Shown: positions 1-28,868, numbered from the stretch's first letter. The stretch: 64,000 nucleotides of DNA from Telmatactis stephensoni (GCA_029948255.1 JALIZF010001444.1:186001-250000); one strand, 5' to 3'. Numbers and translations are program-made. Notes: a model not told the origin generated them from the sequence alone.

Positions 1-676
1 TGCTACTCAACTTTGGAAGCGAACTGTGATCTACGATCCGGCCTTGGTGTGGCGATTCTCGAATAGATGAATTTCAACGAAAATATTTTTGGAAAAGGAA
101 TGCCAGATTGTTGTTTTGTCTTCATTTTAAACTTTACCCTAGAATTATGCCGTGAAGCACTATATTTTTTGCTAATCATTCTGAGTTTGAGCTGTCATTT
201 TTTGTACGCTGTGACTCACGCCCGACTGCAGCTAGTCGGGGCGTCAACTTGCTCACTCGTGATTACCGGTACGAAATCCAGCCGTAAATTTCACAGAGAA
301 CTTCAAAAATATAAAAAGATCAAAGAGTAAATCTAAATTTGACAACCTTTTCGATATCCAGGCACACTTTCTTCTTGTTTTAAAATTACTGATCACTTTG
401 GCCAAGTTTTTTTGAAGCTAGAAAACTTATAACTAGTAGCTGTGTGTGTTTCTGCAAGGCCCCGCCGTCTTTCGCCAAGTGGCTGTGAATTATGTAAAAT
501 ATCTTCGCAGAAAAGATAAAACCACGTCAACCTTTGGGTTCATGTTGGAGCTTACCCTCCAATTTATCTGTAGTGTACTTTTAGTTTGAGGAGCCAATCT
601 CTTCAAGTGAGTTTTTGTCCTTCAAAGTTTTTTCTGTAATGGCGGCCGATGAAAGTCGATTTTTGTCTTGTGTGTC

Positions 677-755
677 AAAGTTGGTTAATAACCAACTTTG
701 ACATGCAAAGTTGGTTAATAACCAACTTTGACAGGCAAAGTTGGTTATTAATCTC
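677..755. repeat. Short palindromic tandem repeat
   Basis: A roughly 31-bp unit, itself nearly palindromic (AAGTTGGTTAATAACCAACTT), is repeated about two and a half times. Each unit could fold into a hairpin. No coding role is visible. Confidence 0.8.
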
Positions 756-961
756 AGTCCAAAAACAATTTGACTGTCCAAAAACAGTTTGACCCCTGTT
801 TGTGGCAATAGTCATGTGACAGTGCACATATGGTTTTCAAAGGTGGTCTTGAAAAACCTATATCTGGCCCTGGCCCATGCACATGCCCAAAAATATAAAT
901 ATAATGATCAAAAAGTGACCATTTTGGTTATTGACTGTGTCAGGTCAGGCCAGACAGGATT

Positions 962-1085
962 TCATATGGGTGGCATGGTTGGCCGAGTGGTGAGAGCACT
1001 GGCCTTTCATCGCTGTGGTCCAGGTTTGAGCCTCGGCACGGGCATCGGATCATATGTGAGTGATGCACATGACATACACTTGTAG
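962..1085 (+). mobile_element. tRNA-derived SINE
   Basis: The head carries a polymerase III A-box-like segment (TGGCCGAGTGG) near 980 and a B-box-like segment (GGTTTGAGCC) at about 1023-1032. It is followed by a CGGATCATATGTGAG motif that also follows the B box of the SINE at 23650-23860 (opposite strand). This shared structure marks a SINE family rather than a functional tRNA: no proper acceptor stem can be formed. Confidence 0.65.
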
Positions 1086-1789
1086 TCGATATTGCTAGCC
1101 TGCCATCTTAAGACATGCATTCTGGGACTGTTGATTGACACTGGTCAAGCAAACAGAGTGTTTTATTTAACCCATGCAAAAATTGATAGTTAAATAAATG
1201 CATAATATTAGCCATATTTTATTGAGAATTCGATAGAATCATTAAGTCATATCATCACTATTATCTTGTTTACCATTTTGTTTTAACTTTAAATTTTCTA
1301 ATATTAAGTTTGTTTTCTTTGCTATAATTTGTTTTCTATTGTATGTGTGAATGAACATACCTGTAGATGCATAACAGTGAAGTGAGTACATCAACTAATC
1401 AATCAATAATTAGAAGACAACCTGCACTGAAACGACCTAACACTAGTATGGTGAGGACTAAGTCTTCCTTCACATTTCTTTAAGGGGATTTTTACATGAT
1501 ACCAGAATGAGTTTTGTTCTGGTACGAGTTCATCCCGGTTCCCATATATTTCTTTAATGTATGCATTTACATGATACCAGCTCAAACGTCCTTACCAGAA
1601 TGAGTCGTACCAGAAATTATGAGTCCCGGTTTTCATTCCAGAACAAAATGCTCATTCCTGGTACAAGATTCTATACCAGTACCATGTAAACTGAGTACGA
1701 CACTCATATCAGTATGAAACCTCTTTAGGAGTGAGGGGAGCATGGAGAAAAGACAGTTTTGAAATTGTCTGGCTCATATTATACTCATT

Positions 1790-2095
1790 ATCATACATAG
1801 TAGTTATACAATGGTTTGGAGTGGCATACCATGGAATATCCCACAAGTCACTTGTATTTTCTATTATATGCACGAGCCTTTAGGCAAGTGTGTATACAAA
1901 GAAAATACAAGTGACGAGTGGGATATCCACAGTATGCAACGAGAAACTATTGTATAACTATTTTATCCCACGCCAGAAAAAATACAGCAAATTGGCGCAA
2001 TGTATCATAGGAAGGATCAGTTGAGTACCGCCGAATATACAACAGCTGACTGCTTTCTGATTGGCTGTATTTTTTCTGGTGTGGGATAAATTACC
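1790..2095. mobile_element. Composite inverted-repeat element (MITE plus foldback)
   Basis: The left part (about 1800-1960) is a foldback whose arms contain a CACTTGTATTTTCT-type segment and its reverse complement. The right part (about 1966-2092) is a MITE bounded by TTATCCCACRCCAGAAAAAA-like terminal inverted repeats. The same composite recurs in reverse order and orientation at 15660-15985, and the MITE part alone at 31598-31740, so the two parts can move both together and separately. Confidence 0.7.
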
Positions 2096-2195
2096 ATACA
2101 CAAAAACAAAGGAAAATAGAAATTGAACCAAGGGTAAAATTGAACCACAACATATTAATTTTTATCTAACAGAAGAACAATGTGATTTGTTTTAG

Positions 2196-3882
2196 GAAAA
2201 TGTAAGACGGCACTCCACACCCCTTCCACCTATAACCACACCTGTCCCACCAATTACTTCACCTGCACCGACTCCACCTGTCCCACAATCTATGTTACCT
2301 GATCCCATGCCTGTTTTGACGGAGTCAGAGAAAAGTTTGGTCAAGTATATTACTGCAATGGGATTTCCTGCTTCTAGAGTTGCACGAGCTGTTCAGAGAC
2401 TTGGTGAAAGGGATCGGGAAGTAAGTACCATACATGTACTTTACTGCAATTTTCAAAATCATGCAAACTTGGACATCTAAACACTCAAGTGGTTTTTGCC
2501 AAATTAGCTTCCATCAATCAAAATTAAAAATTAAAAATAAGATCTAGCCAAAATTATGTTTTAATAGCTGATACAGGTTATCTAAAGATGATATTAGGCA
2601 TTTGATACTGTAGGTTTTTTAGGATCTTTATGAGTATCTTTTGGTTGTTTTTTTGGAGAGAGTGGAAACAAAAAAAACAAATTCCAATGGACAGTTTGAA
2701 GGTCAGAGTTGGCATAATTATGAAAATATACAAAAAATATTTAGTGTCACACATACAAATAAGAAAAATTATCTCCAGTTAGAAGAAACATCTCTGTCTC
2801 ATTGAAATGTCATTTGAAAGGTGATGAAAAGGAAGATTGGAATTTCCTACTAGGGGTATTTTTCACTTGTTAAGCACTAACTGAACAGACTAATACTCTT
2901 TTAAAGGATCCTGGGGATGTCAGATTTTGGTTTTGCACTGTAAAGAATAGATGAATAGATATTTTATAACTCGAAAAGGAAATGAAAGAAAAGAAGAGAG
3001 AATGAAAGAAAAGAAAAGAAAAGAAGAAAGAAAACAAAACAGTAATAATTGTTATTAGCATTATTGAAATTTTAATGGATTAAATAATATAATTAAAATA
3101 TTATTTAATCCATTCATCCATTCATTAATTTATCCATTAATTAATTCATCCATTCATTTATTCATTTAATATTCAATTAATATTTTTAGGTGGTAGATTT
3201 TCTAGTTGCCATTGAAGAGCTCTGTCAGTCAGGATTCTCTGGAGATGAAGTAGAAATTGCCATGGCTTTAAATAATGATGACTCCAAAAAGGTAAACCTA
3301 CAAAACAATACTGGTAATTGTAAGTGCCTTATATTACCAGCTATAATAAAGTAATCTGGAAGTGTTTTTCACAACAGAAAAGCATGGTACTGCAGCTACA
3401 CTTTTAAATGTCTGTTTTCCCATAAAATGTTTTCACCTGCAGTGTACTCCTTTTTGCATGCATTGGTATTCTCCTGACTAATAATAGTGTTAAGCCAAAG
3501 GGAGACTGATACATTTAACAAAAAATGCAGTTGAAAGAGATGAATTTTTCTTGTAGAGAGACGGACATTTTAAGGTGTGGCCATGACTTTTTTCTGAAAA
3601 ATCACACCAGTCACATCAACTATAGTAAATGAATATGTTCCTTTATAATAAATTATGATGTTGAATTTTAATTGTTTGATCAAAGCAAAGTCTCCAAAAT
3701 ATTTGGCACTGCTTTAAGTGTCTTAAATTCTCTTTGTTTATTAGGCCTTAGAGTTTCTTAATCTTACCAAAACCTTCAAAGAACTTGGATTTCAAGAATC
3801 ACACATTCAAGAAGCTTTAAGAGCTGCAGATAACGATAGTGATAAAGCACTAGATTTCTTGGCGTCAATTTCTGCCTCCTGA
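2196..3882 (+). CDS. UBAP1: Ubiquitin-associated protein 1-like, C-terminal SOUBA part
   Basis: Three coding exons, 2196-2420, 3190-3291 and 3745-3882, with GT-AG introns and all junctions in phase 0; the gene continues to the left. They encode about 154 residues: a proline/threonine-rich linker of some 40 residues, then three helical UBA-like units containing MGFPASRVARAV, GFSGDEVEIAMAL and LGFQESHIQEALRAA, ending LASISAS. This overlapping-UBA (SOUBA) arrangement is typical of the UBAP1 C terminus, which binds ubiquitin as part of ESCRT-I in endosomal sorting of ubiquitinated membrane cargo. The N-terminal UMA domain that binds the ESCRT-I core is not in view. A different multi-UBA protein is possible, but three tightly packed units at the extreme C terminus favour UBAP1. 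Confidence 0.82.
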
Positions 3883-4139
3883 GTAAATTAACTATTATCA
3901 GATATTAAATATAATTATAATGATGAAATGATGAAATATTATCAACCTTATCAGTTATATTAGAGTGCATGCATTATATCTGTGAAATGCTGGTAGTTAC
4001 TTATTAGTCAATAATCACTATTAATTTAGTGTGTAATACCTTATCGACCTATAGTTACTATTAGTTACTATTAAACTATATTGTAATAGTGCAACATAGT
4101 ACTAACAGTATTTTGTGGTTTGAACAATAACGGGCATGT

Positions 4140-4530
4140 ACCCGGGGGGGGGGGGGGGGACTCCGATCATAAATGGCTCGTCGTACCTTTTAGGGGTCCA
4201 AATCTGCAATCTGGTACCTTTTAGGGTGTCTCAGACTTAAGTGGACTACCAGAGACATAGCTGGTACCTTTTAGGGACTGTTTTGGGGTAAATAAACTAC
4301 CTAAAATAAGCATGAAAGGGACGATTTCGATGATCTGAATTGAATCTTCAAAGCACATCGATAAGAAAGTGTTTCATTACTTTAATTCTATATTATTGTT
4401 TTGAATTGGTACCTTTTAGGGGTAGAAATGAATTAATTGTTGCCACTCCCACTCAGGTACCTTTTAGGGGTCATTTTCAAAATTTCCGACGAGCATCCCC
4501 GTCCTCATATATATAGGAGTCCCCCCCCCT
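4140..4530. repeat. Poly-G-bounded modular repeat (GGTACCTTTTAGGG)
   Basis: A GTACCTTTTAGGG module occurs five times (near 4184, 4213, 4262, 4409 and 4456) between a long G tract at about 4144 and a C-rich end near 4522. Regions of similar build, with different modules, occur at about 37660-38000 and 40815-41230; all three contain a CTCCCATATAT/ATATATAGGAGT-type end. Function unknown. Confidence 0.65.
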
Positions 4531-4544
4531 CCCCGTCCGTATAT

Positions 4545-4840
4545 AATCAATTGAAGAAACATTGTCGAGTCTAAAAACAGAGAAGCTGAGACCGAAATGG
4601 TGCATGGGATGTCAATAATTATATTCTGATTTATTCATTTAAGCTGCAACCGATAAAAAATCGAAGCCAAACGGCCCGCCAACGCAGGTCCTGAACATGG
4701 TTTTCAATTGACATTTTGCATCGAAGGCAAAGCGTAAATGAATAAATCAGAATATTATTATTGACATCCCAAGTATCATTTTGGTTTCAGCTTCTATGTT
4801 CTATGTTTTTAGACCTGACAACATTTCTTCAATTGACTAA
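4545..4840. mobile_element. Foldback MITE, about 100-bp arms
   Basis: The left arm starts CAATTGAAGAAA and includes GGGATGTCAATAAT and TGATTTATTCATTTA. The right arm (about 4735-4840) is its reverse complement, ending TTTCTTCAATTG. A short unrelated centre separates the arms. Confidence 0.75.
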
Positions 4841-5016
4841 TTTTATATGTAAGGTTGAATGGTTTCTATACCTTTGTACTATTTTGTACAAACGTTAGCA
4901 TCTAATTAGTACTTTTTTGCTTTTATTTCATGAATATAATGTGTGCACTCTATAGTCAGCTATACAGTGTAGATGCTATTCCTATAGTGTTAATCTCAAT
5001 AATAAGTCCCATGAAG

Positions 5017-5168
5017 TCTGATGTTTTGACCCCCTCTCTATATATACCAGAATCCTTTTCAAGTACCTTTCATATTCAAATTATACATTTCTTGGTTTTA
5101 ATTGGTGAACAAAATAAAAGCTACTCAAAAAGGATTGTGGTATAGAGAGGGGGGTCAAAACGTCATCA
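5017..5168. mobile_element. Small foldback element
   Basis: The segment TGATGTTTTGACCCCCTCTC near 5018 is matched by GAGGGGGGTCAAAACGTCA near 5145 as an inverted repeat, with about 75 bp of loop. No open frame of note. Confidence 0.65.
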
Positions 5169-5257
5169 CCTTGGGGTTTACTGTAGAGATATTTTTGTAT
5201 GAGTGTGAAATGGACCACACAATTCTTTGACTGTGTCAGTGCAGTGTTGTCTTAAAT

Positions 5258-5401
5258 AGAGTAGATTTCTTATGACTGTGAAAATGGCATTCACACAGTC
5301 ACGGCATGGTTACAGCAGGAAATTGAAATGTTTTTATTGACAACACAGCATGGATACAGCACGGCGCAGTCCGTTTCACGCTTACATGAAATCTGCTCTA
5401 A
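5258..5401. mobile_element. MITE of the AGAGCAGTTTTCGTATGAG family
   Basis: The ends are inverted repeats (AGAGTAGATTTCTTATGACTG left; the reverse complement of TTACATGAAATCTGCTCT right). The centre carries a TGTTTTTATTGACA segment characteristic of the family. A related half-end lies just upstream near 5190. Other copies: 8199-8353, 28869-28993, 38790-38914, about 43506-43620 and 62328-62475. Confidence 0.65.
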
Positions 5402-6126
5402 AATCATTCAAAACTACGAGCTCAATTGCTTTACCAACCATGTACCAACATGATAATGGCCAAATGAGTTCTCTGGGGCCAGGCTTATTCAAAATTTAGA
5501 AATGAATACTAGGGAATAGTGCATAATATATTTTTCTCTTTAACACTGCTATGACCCATAATGCATTAGATTTGTGGACTGCAATTCAGTGTAATACATT
5601 TTTGTGCTTTGTTCAGGGCTGTCAACCCCCAAGGCTTTTTTGGTTGATTTTCACGCTTTGATGAGGGGGGGAGGTTTCTTAGAGAGACAAAACATCAGGC
5701 TTTGACGTGCTTTTTTCGAGGTTGATTTTCACACTCAGTTGGGGGGGGGGGAAGAAAACAATATTTCAAGAAAGAATATGATATTTCAGTTAAAATGGCC
5801 GTGATTTGAGGTTCTAATCTTGAGACCAGGAGATACATGTATGGTCTAAAATCTGGAGACTCCTGGATTATCCAGGTGAAGTAGGAGAGTTGACAGCCCT
5901 GTTTGCTGGAGTTTTTCAACAACCTCTAGTGTTAGATAATGTAGGTTATGGTCTCAACAGTAGAACTTAAGGGATGGGACTTGTTTAAAAATTGACTTTG
6001 TAGACAGGAGGCTTATATTCGGTCATTATTTTATGGTATTTGGTGAATGCTTGGTACAATGGAATTTGTTTATTAAGTGATTGACCATTGGTTGGTAAGT
6101 GATTGATGTGGATGGTAAGTGGTAGG

Positions 6127-6338
6127 CAGGGGCGGATCTGGGGCTCAGACTGAGGGGGTTCACTTCAATTCACATTTTATAATTGTACAAAACAATAAAT
6201 ACAAGTCATTAGTCGGGAAAGTGAAAAATATGGCTATGTATGATATTGTTCTTGATATTTTTCTTTCTCAACGTAAAAATATTATATTTTAAGAATGAGA
6301 AAGGGGGTTCCCGGGCACCCCCCCTGAATCCGCCTCTG
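6127..6338. mobile_element. hAT-like MITE with 5-bp target duplication
   Basis: The terminal inverted repeats are CAGGGGCGGATC on the left and the reverse complement of GATTCAGGGGGG-type sequence ending CCGCCTCTG on the right. The element is flanked on both sides by GTAGG (6122-6126 and 6339-6343). CAGGGG ends with a 5-bp duplication match the hAT5 type rather than the usual 8-bp hAT. It has no transposase, so it is non-autonomous. Confidence 0.75.
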
Positions 6339-8198
6339 GTAGGTGTTTGGTAATGTGGTTGATATATCTGTTGAATTTGTTAACTGAAGATAGTTTTAAT
6401 GAATTGTAAGATGTACATTATGTAAGTAATCATTGACCAATCACTTAACAAACAGTGCAGTTATAAAAAATAGAAGATATATGCTAAAAATTTTGATGAA
6501 ATTCAAGAAACTAAGCTGTGGATAGAAAGCAGTGCTTGATAAAATAGACAATTAATTAATTAAGTGTTGATCACCAAGATGAATTCTAGGAAATATTGAC
6601 TGTTGTGGACACATGAAAGTAAGTTAAGTCCATCATTGTAAGAAATATTTACTTTTAATAATTTTGTACAGTTAATGTTATTTTCAATTTTATTGTCATT
6701 TTATTTGTTCACATCATATTGATGATATCATGAATTAAAATATTAATATCATAGCTGTGTGATTGTCAAAAAGAAAATGAAACAATTTGCTTCTGATCTG
6801 AAAGTATGAGTTTTATTTTATCTCAAAGCTTGTGTGCCAATACTCCAGTTTCAAGTTCTGTGTTGCTCAGCGCTAGCCTTGATTAGATGTGAGATATTCA
6901 AAGAAATCTGCAAGCAAACCCCAGAGCAATTCTATAGCATTTGCTTTGTTCATTTGTGTACATTCCATTTATTCCCAAGGGTTAATGATTTGAACACAGA
7001 ATATATTATGCGGTATTGAGGCTAACGCTGAGCAAAATGAACTTGAAAGTGGAGTATAGATGACTAAGCAATTTGGCTCAGTCTCGTGAGTGTTGGTCAA
7101 ATGTTGCAACAGGCCAATGCTCAACAATTGAAAGTTACTGATCTGGGCGTAATCCCCCTATATGTGCTGCAGGATAGGGGGGTGTTAAGTTTCCATTTTT
7201 CAGGTCCCAGGTCTGGAGTAGGTATCATTTTTGCCCAAGGGAGGCTCTTGGTCAAAAACCGGTTTGGTACATGTATGTGTGGTATGCACTATCAGTCTTA
7301 GGCCAGAAAAGTCTATGAATTTTTACAACCATGCATGTGATGCAGTTCTTCATTGGAGTTGATTCCTTCATATGTAAATATTTGAACATGCATGTTCATC
7401 ATAAAAGAACAAGTCCTGAGAGAAAGTCACATGGTCTGAAATGGGCAATAAGCATTCGAAGGTAAAGAGGTCTATTGACCAAACTGAATAAAACTGTTAG
7501 CTACTGTTATAGCTACCTGTTCTGGCTATTACTTGATTTTACAGCTGTTCTGATCAGTAGGTACCGTCTTTCACAACACACACAAGTCAAGGCAAGTAGT
7601 TAACAATAGAAAAGCAATGATATTTTCAGGAATTTGCATTTATTTGTATACCTCCAGCTTGGGAACAGTTGACATCATTACTAAATAAGTTATACAGGCC
7701 TAGTACATGTAGATCTAGTCCTGGTTGCACCAAGGGATCATTGATAGTCTCACTATTCATTCAATAAACAAATTCACTGGATATAAGAATTTATCTAATG
7801 GATAGGAGTATATTCTATTTTTTGTGCAACAAGGGCTTTGTCGTGTATATTTATCACTTAATGGTTAAAGTGTTATAACTTAGTGGAAGTTAGTAATTAA
7901 CAATATATCAGGTTTTTCTACTGTTTTTATCAGGTATTGATCTTTATGTATGAATTACAAAACTGATGATGTTTTCAAAAATAAATACAAAAGGATGCAC
8001 TATTTGTATTTGCTAGCCAAAAACTTAAACTATCCTTTAGACCAATAATTAGCAGTGCATAATTTCCTATTTCGTGGAGAGCTATTTTTCCAAACAACTG
8101 ATTAGAATTGCTTTGGAGTGAATTTTTGCAAAGCAGGCTAGAGCACTGAAAAACTACTAAATAAATTAAAATTAATTTACAAACAGCTTCTCCTAGTC

Positions 8199-8353
8199 AG
8201 AGTGGTTTTCATATGACCGTGAAAACAGCATAGTCATAGTATTGGCACAGTCATGATAGGAATTTCAGATGTTTTTATAGAAATCACAGTACCGACAAGG
8301 TCACGGCATGATGCAGTTAGTTTCACACTAATACAAAAACTGCTCTGAAACTG
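8199..8353. mobile_element. MITE of the AGAGCAGTTTTCGTATGAG family
   Basis: Begins AGAGTGGTTTTCATATGACC and ends in the inverted counterpart ACTAATACAAAAACTGCTCT. The central segment ATGTTTTTATAGAA matches other family members. It lies 71 bp downstream of the FBP1 stop codon on the FBP1 3' side. Confidence 0.65.
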
Positions 8354-8423
8354 GGCATTTACTACTAACAGATCTACAAGCCTTGATCATTTCATTTTTT
8401 ACCCTGACTAAACTGCTAACTAA

Positions 8424-11400
8424 TTATGAAATACTCTTGCATTCTTCCACACACTTGAGGTAGTCTTTGACATCTTCAGCTGATCCAATAAAGATAGGAG
8501 TCCTCTGATGCAGAGACGTTGGGACTATGTCAAGAATGTTTTGTGTTCCATCTGTGGCCAAGCCACCAGCATGTGTTATAATGAATGCCATTGGGTTGCA
8601 CTCATAGAGCAGACGAAGCTGTAGGAAAAAATAAATTATGATAGTTTTACATTAACTGTCAGTGGTACAATCTAGACTTTAAGCCAATGGGAGGTAAAAC
8701 AATTGAATGCTTTTCCATAAAAAAGCTGTCTGATACCCAGGGGAGAGAACTAATTATTGTTCCTCCAGCCCTTCCCCAGGGTAAAACTAAAAAATGACGT
8801 TTCAAATAATGTGTCACTCGACAGTTCATCTACAGTCAAATAACAGTTGACTTGGAATGTTTTTCTATTAGTTTAAGGATTATTCCCCCCCCCCCCCCCC
8901 AAATAATGAGAATTATTACCCTCCCCGCCCCCCAAATAATGGGAATTACTGCAACAGGAACCATCTAAAATACATGTAATGGAGGTCAACAAAATTCAGT
9001 ACAAAATAAAGTAACCAAGCCTACCTTGCCCTTAGGTGCCTTACTAGTACCAGGGTACATAAAAATACCACCATACACTAGAGTTCTGTGCAAGTCAGAC
9101 ACCATGGAACCAACATAACGAGCAGCATATGGCCCCCTTTTGTCCTGTAGTCAAAAAGTTAGTTATAAACATTAAATTAGTATATCGTTATGATTCTTTC
9201 AAAATGCAACCATGTCTAAATTTATGGTCTCAATTCTTGTAATTTTAATTTCTGTTTTATTATCTGTGAAGGATCACTAATAGGGGAGGGGGGTGGCTAA
9301 AGGGTGTACTGTGCACCCTCCTCCACCCACCCCCTGTACATCTCTTCCAGGTGAAGGGGCTGTCACTTGAAAGTGTTGGTGTTATAGCTAGTCATCCAGT
9401 TTGCAGAATTAATAAATCATAACAACAGAAGTACTTACAGTAGGGTTCTTGATCATCTGTAGGTACTTTTTCATTGGTTCTTCAAAGTAAGCAGAATTGC
9501 CCTCATTGACACTGTAAATCAACTTGCCTCTGGGTTTCATTTTGATGTCAGGATTTGTTAAGACAAATTCTCCAATGGCCTGAAATAACAAAATGTTAGT
9601 TATATCTGGCATGTTGTACCTTGGAAATTCCTCAAAACACAAACATTTTACATCATGGTATTTCACATTATTCTTTTTCACATGCCTTTCACACACTTTT
9701 CACATCTATTTGACACATTTCTCACATGCACTTGGGGAGGAAGCAAATTGATCTTGGTCTTTTCCCTCCACTCTTTTCTTATAAAATCTAGCTTCCAACT
9801 GGAGGATGTGTACCCCCCCCCCCCCCCCCTCACTACCACCCCTGGTGTCATACTTACAGGATCCAGAGTACCCCCCCCCCCCCCTCACTACCACCCCTGG
9901 TGTCATACTTACAGGATCCAGAGTAAAACAATTAACACCATTTCCAGTAGATAAAACTATGACAGTTGCACTACCATACAGAGCATAACCAGCTGCAACC
10001 ATTTTATTCCCTTGTTGTAAGCCATCTTTCTGTGATGGAGGACCATCAGTGGTGATCTGCATTTAACATATCACAAAAATTAGAAATTCATCTTGTTCTA
10101 CTTCACAATGAGTTTAATAAGTTCTTATAAGTTGCTTTGTAAAAAGTCTTTAAAATGTATGTGAAAACATTATTTTGTCTTAAGGTCAAGACCATACATA
10201 TGGAACAAGCACAGCATTTACTTTTTGAACTTTTTTGATCATAATATTTTTGGATGCATGCACAGGTCAAGGTCCAGATATGGGTTTTGCCAGACCACCT
10301 TCAAAAATCCATATGTATGTGCCTTGTCCTGCACTATTTCCAAAGGTTTTCGTAAGAGTATGCATGGGGCCAAATAGGTCGGACATAGGCTAAATCTCAG
10401 TAATTGCATTTTACTAGGATTTCAACCAGAAAGATAGATATATAGACAGGATATTGGGTCTATTGATAGCAACCTATTCAAGAACAGCTCTAATTGTAAT
10501 CTCTGATTGAAATCTAACTACTCCTAGTTTATTTTTGATCACATACTTAAAAGCCTTTGTTTGGGTCTATACCTCAAGGTGTACTCAAGATACATTTAGT
10601 TTTATTCTCATTTTTCAATTTGTACAGTTAAACCTTCACTAACAAATAGAGCTAATTAACCTAAGAGCCTCCTCTCCACAATGGACCCTGCCATTGATCT
10701 GATCTATGAATTTGAAGACACTGGCTCTATATATACAGGTTTTAGCATTAAGACTGACAATAATATGAATGACAGGTCTAAGGATCCCTACATGTACCTA
10801 CCTTCCTTGAAATGCCAAAAATACTGCCAATAGAAGCTAAACAGTCAATATTTGAAGACCCATCTAATGGATCAAACATAACCACATATTTTCCTTGTTT
10901 CTCAGTTTCCACTTCAATAACAGTCTCATTTTCCTCTGATATTAGTAAACATGTTGTATAGGATGACTTCAACATGTTGATAAACATCTCATTTGCCATG
11001 ACATCAAGCTTCTGCTGTTGGTCGCCAGAAATGTTGGTGTCCCCAGCAATTCCATAACTGTGTTCAGGAAAAAATGGGATTAGAACTCAGACTTGAAATT
11101 ATGGTCACCAATAACAAGATATTATTCAGATAAAAAGTTAAGTTAAGAAGAGTCCAAAGTATGCCATAAGATCCTTTTGCATGAACAAATTTTCTATGAC
11201 AAATTTTCTTTCTTTCTTTTCTTTTCTTTTTTTTCACAAGTGAATGAGAAAATTGGACCAAATTTTGTGTGACAAGTGCATTTTGTGTCATATGAAATTT
11301 CCTCATACATGTAGACATGCAATTCCATTTGTTAAGGGCCTTGGAAGGGGGGAGTTTAGCAAAGGAATATTTTTTTTGTCACAAACTAGGTGGATCTACT

Positions 11401-11852
11401 GTATATATTTTTTATAGACTTGGCAGGAATATTTTGGTCAATCCCATTTCCATACATGAAAGAGATGAAAACAGGTAAGAGGGGGAGGGGTAAGTGGGAA
11501 TTATGTGAGGGGAGGGGGAGAAGGAGGATATGGTTGACCACCTCTATTAAACTTTGTACACAGTTTTTTTTTCATTTTTGCATCGTCATAGTATTAAGTG
11601 GATACAAATATTAATTCACTTAAATTGTCGTCCGATAAAAACAAATAAACTTAAGCTTAATTTCTATTAACTATAAGAGTAAGTTACTTACAGTTGAGCA
11701 ATTCCAGCTTTTCTAACAGCAGACGAGGTAGCTTTGACAGCAGTTGTAATGGCGTTTAGTAACTGTGTAAGATCGCCCGTAGCTCCTGGAACTTTTCGTT
11801 GCTCGCTCAACACGAAACGTGTCAAAGTCATGCAATCGACACAGTCTACCAT
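8424..11852 (-). CDS. FBP1: Fructose-1,6-bisphosphatase
   Basis: Six coding exons on the minus strand: 11852-11692, 11057-10802, 10056-9913, 9579-9439, 9144-9025 and 8618-8424. They join in frame to exactly 338 residues, the usual FBPase length. The enzyme hydrolyses fructose 1,6-bisphosphate to fructose 6-phosphate in cytosolic gluconeogenesis. Visible marks: [11 protein letters not shown] and the GDLTQLL allosteric-region segment near the N terminus, the metal-site motif [41 protein letters not shown] and [10 protein letters not shown]. The start follows a polypyrimidine-CAG at about 11860, implying a 5' UTR intron; a matching donor (AAG/GTTAGT) lies at 12032, so the first noncoding exon probably abuts the shared promoter. 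Intron 3 begins beside a duplicated copy of its own 5' splice site (see findings). No frame breaks are seen. Confidence 0.95.
9813..9924 (-). repeat. Tandem duplication of exon 3 end plus 5' splice site of FBP1
   Basis: A unit of about 55 bp (a C tract, CTCACTACCACCCCTGG, then the splice-donor segment) occurs twice in tandem. Read on the minus strand, both copies contain CTGGATCCTGTAAGTATG, i.e. the last exon 3 codons and its consensus donor. The exon-proximal copy (about 9899-9924) is the functional one; the second (about 9842-9870) is a decoy 54 bp into the intron. The tract of about 15 C residues is a likely cause of the duplication. Confidence 0.85.
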
Positions 11853-12468
11853 GATGGATTCTGAAGGAAACCAACAAAAAGTTAATAAGCTTATCACATC
11901 AGACTACGACCTCACTTGCAACGAACAAACTACAATAAATAACAGCTGTTTTTGCAGTTTTTACAAAGTGAAAAGAAGCAATAATACTTCTAGACTTCAA
12001 GTATTTATCTCAGAGGAATAAAAACACTAACCTTGTCTCGTCAAAATTCTCTAAACAAGAGAAATCTAACAATTGGTCTAGACTAAGCAACACGAACATG
12101 AACTTTCTTTCAACGTGGCTGACGGGCCGAGACGTCTGGAGATATTATGTCCCTTGAAATCATCCAATCAGATCAAGTCATTTGATGACACACCCTTAGA
12201 ACACCCACCCCAGGAAACCCAATTTTATTTACTTTATCTTTCTTTATATTTTTAAAACAAATCTTCAAATATGCTGAAAGTTGAAAATAAAGAAAAGATC
12301 TTTCCTTCAAAAGTCTCATACATACTCCCAATCATCCCCAATGATTCAAATAATTTCTAAAGTCGAAAATTCTCTAAATTGATAATTGGGTTTCCTGTGA
12401 TTTTTACCCAGCAGGGACGTGCGGTCCCACGTGTGTGCTGTGAGTTATTTTTTTCAGACTCCAAAAAA
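11853..12468. promoter_or_regulatory. Head-to-head promoter region FBP1 / ALDH7A1
   Basis: 616 bp separate the two start codons, which are divergently arranged. A CAGGAAACCC word at 12211-12220 (minus strand: GGGTTTCCTG) points toward FBP1, and GGGTTTCCTGTGA at 12388-12400 points toward ALDH7A1, 69 bp before its ATG. The core TTTCC/GGAA resembles an ETS-type site. A predicted FBP1 noncoding exon ends at 12032. No clear TATA box was identified. Confidence 0.6.
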
Positions 12469-28689
<16,221 letters not shown>

Positions 28690-28868
28690 AAATGCACAAG
28701 AGTTGTAGAATAGTTGGCGTGTGACTTTAGATAGTAATATAATTCATAGAATATGATTAGTTTTTATCTCAACTCCTAATTTCTTCCTTTCTTTTCTTTC
28801 TCCGTTTTTTCCTTCCTGTTTTATAGCTAGCATTTTTGTGCTTCATATTGTTGCCTTAATCATAGTTT

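Larger units (their letters stand above)
1..2195. other. Intron or upstream DNA with repeats, no supported exon
   Basis: I see no convincing exon here, although upstream exons of the UBAP1-like gene could lie here or outside the window. Bases 1-66 are open in frame 1 up to a stop, but I cannot assign them. Contents: a short palindromic tandem repeat (about 677-755), a tRNA-derived SINE (about 962-1085), a repeat-rich block (about 1480-1690) in which an ACATGATACCAG-type module recurs in both orientations, and a composite inverted-repeat element (about 1790-2095). Confidence 0.5.
3883..8423. other. Intergenic region rich in miniature repeats
   Basis: No gene is supported between the UBAP1-like stop and the FBP1 stop, which are convergent. 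The interval holds a modular poly-G-bounded repeat (4140-4530), a foldback (4545-4840), a second foldback (5017-5168), copies of a GAGCAGTTTTCG-type MITE (about 5258-5401 and 8199-8353), a hAT5-like MITE (6127-6338) and homopolymer G/C runs. The short open frames show no recognisable domain. Confidence 0.6.
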
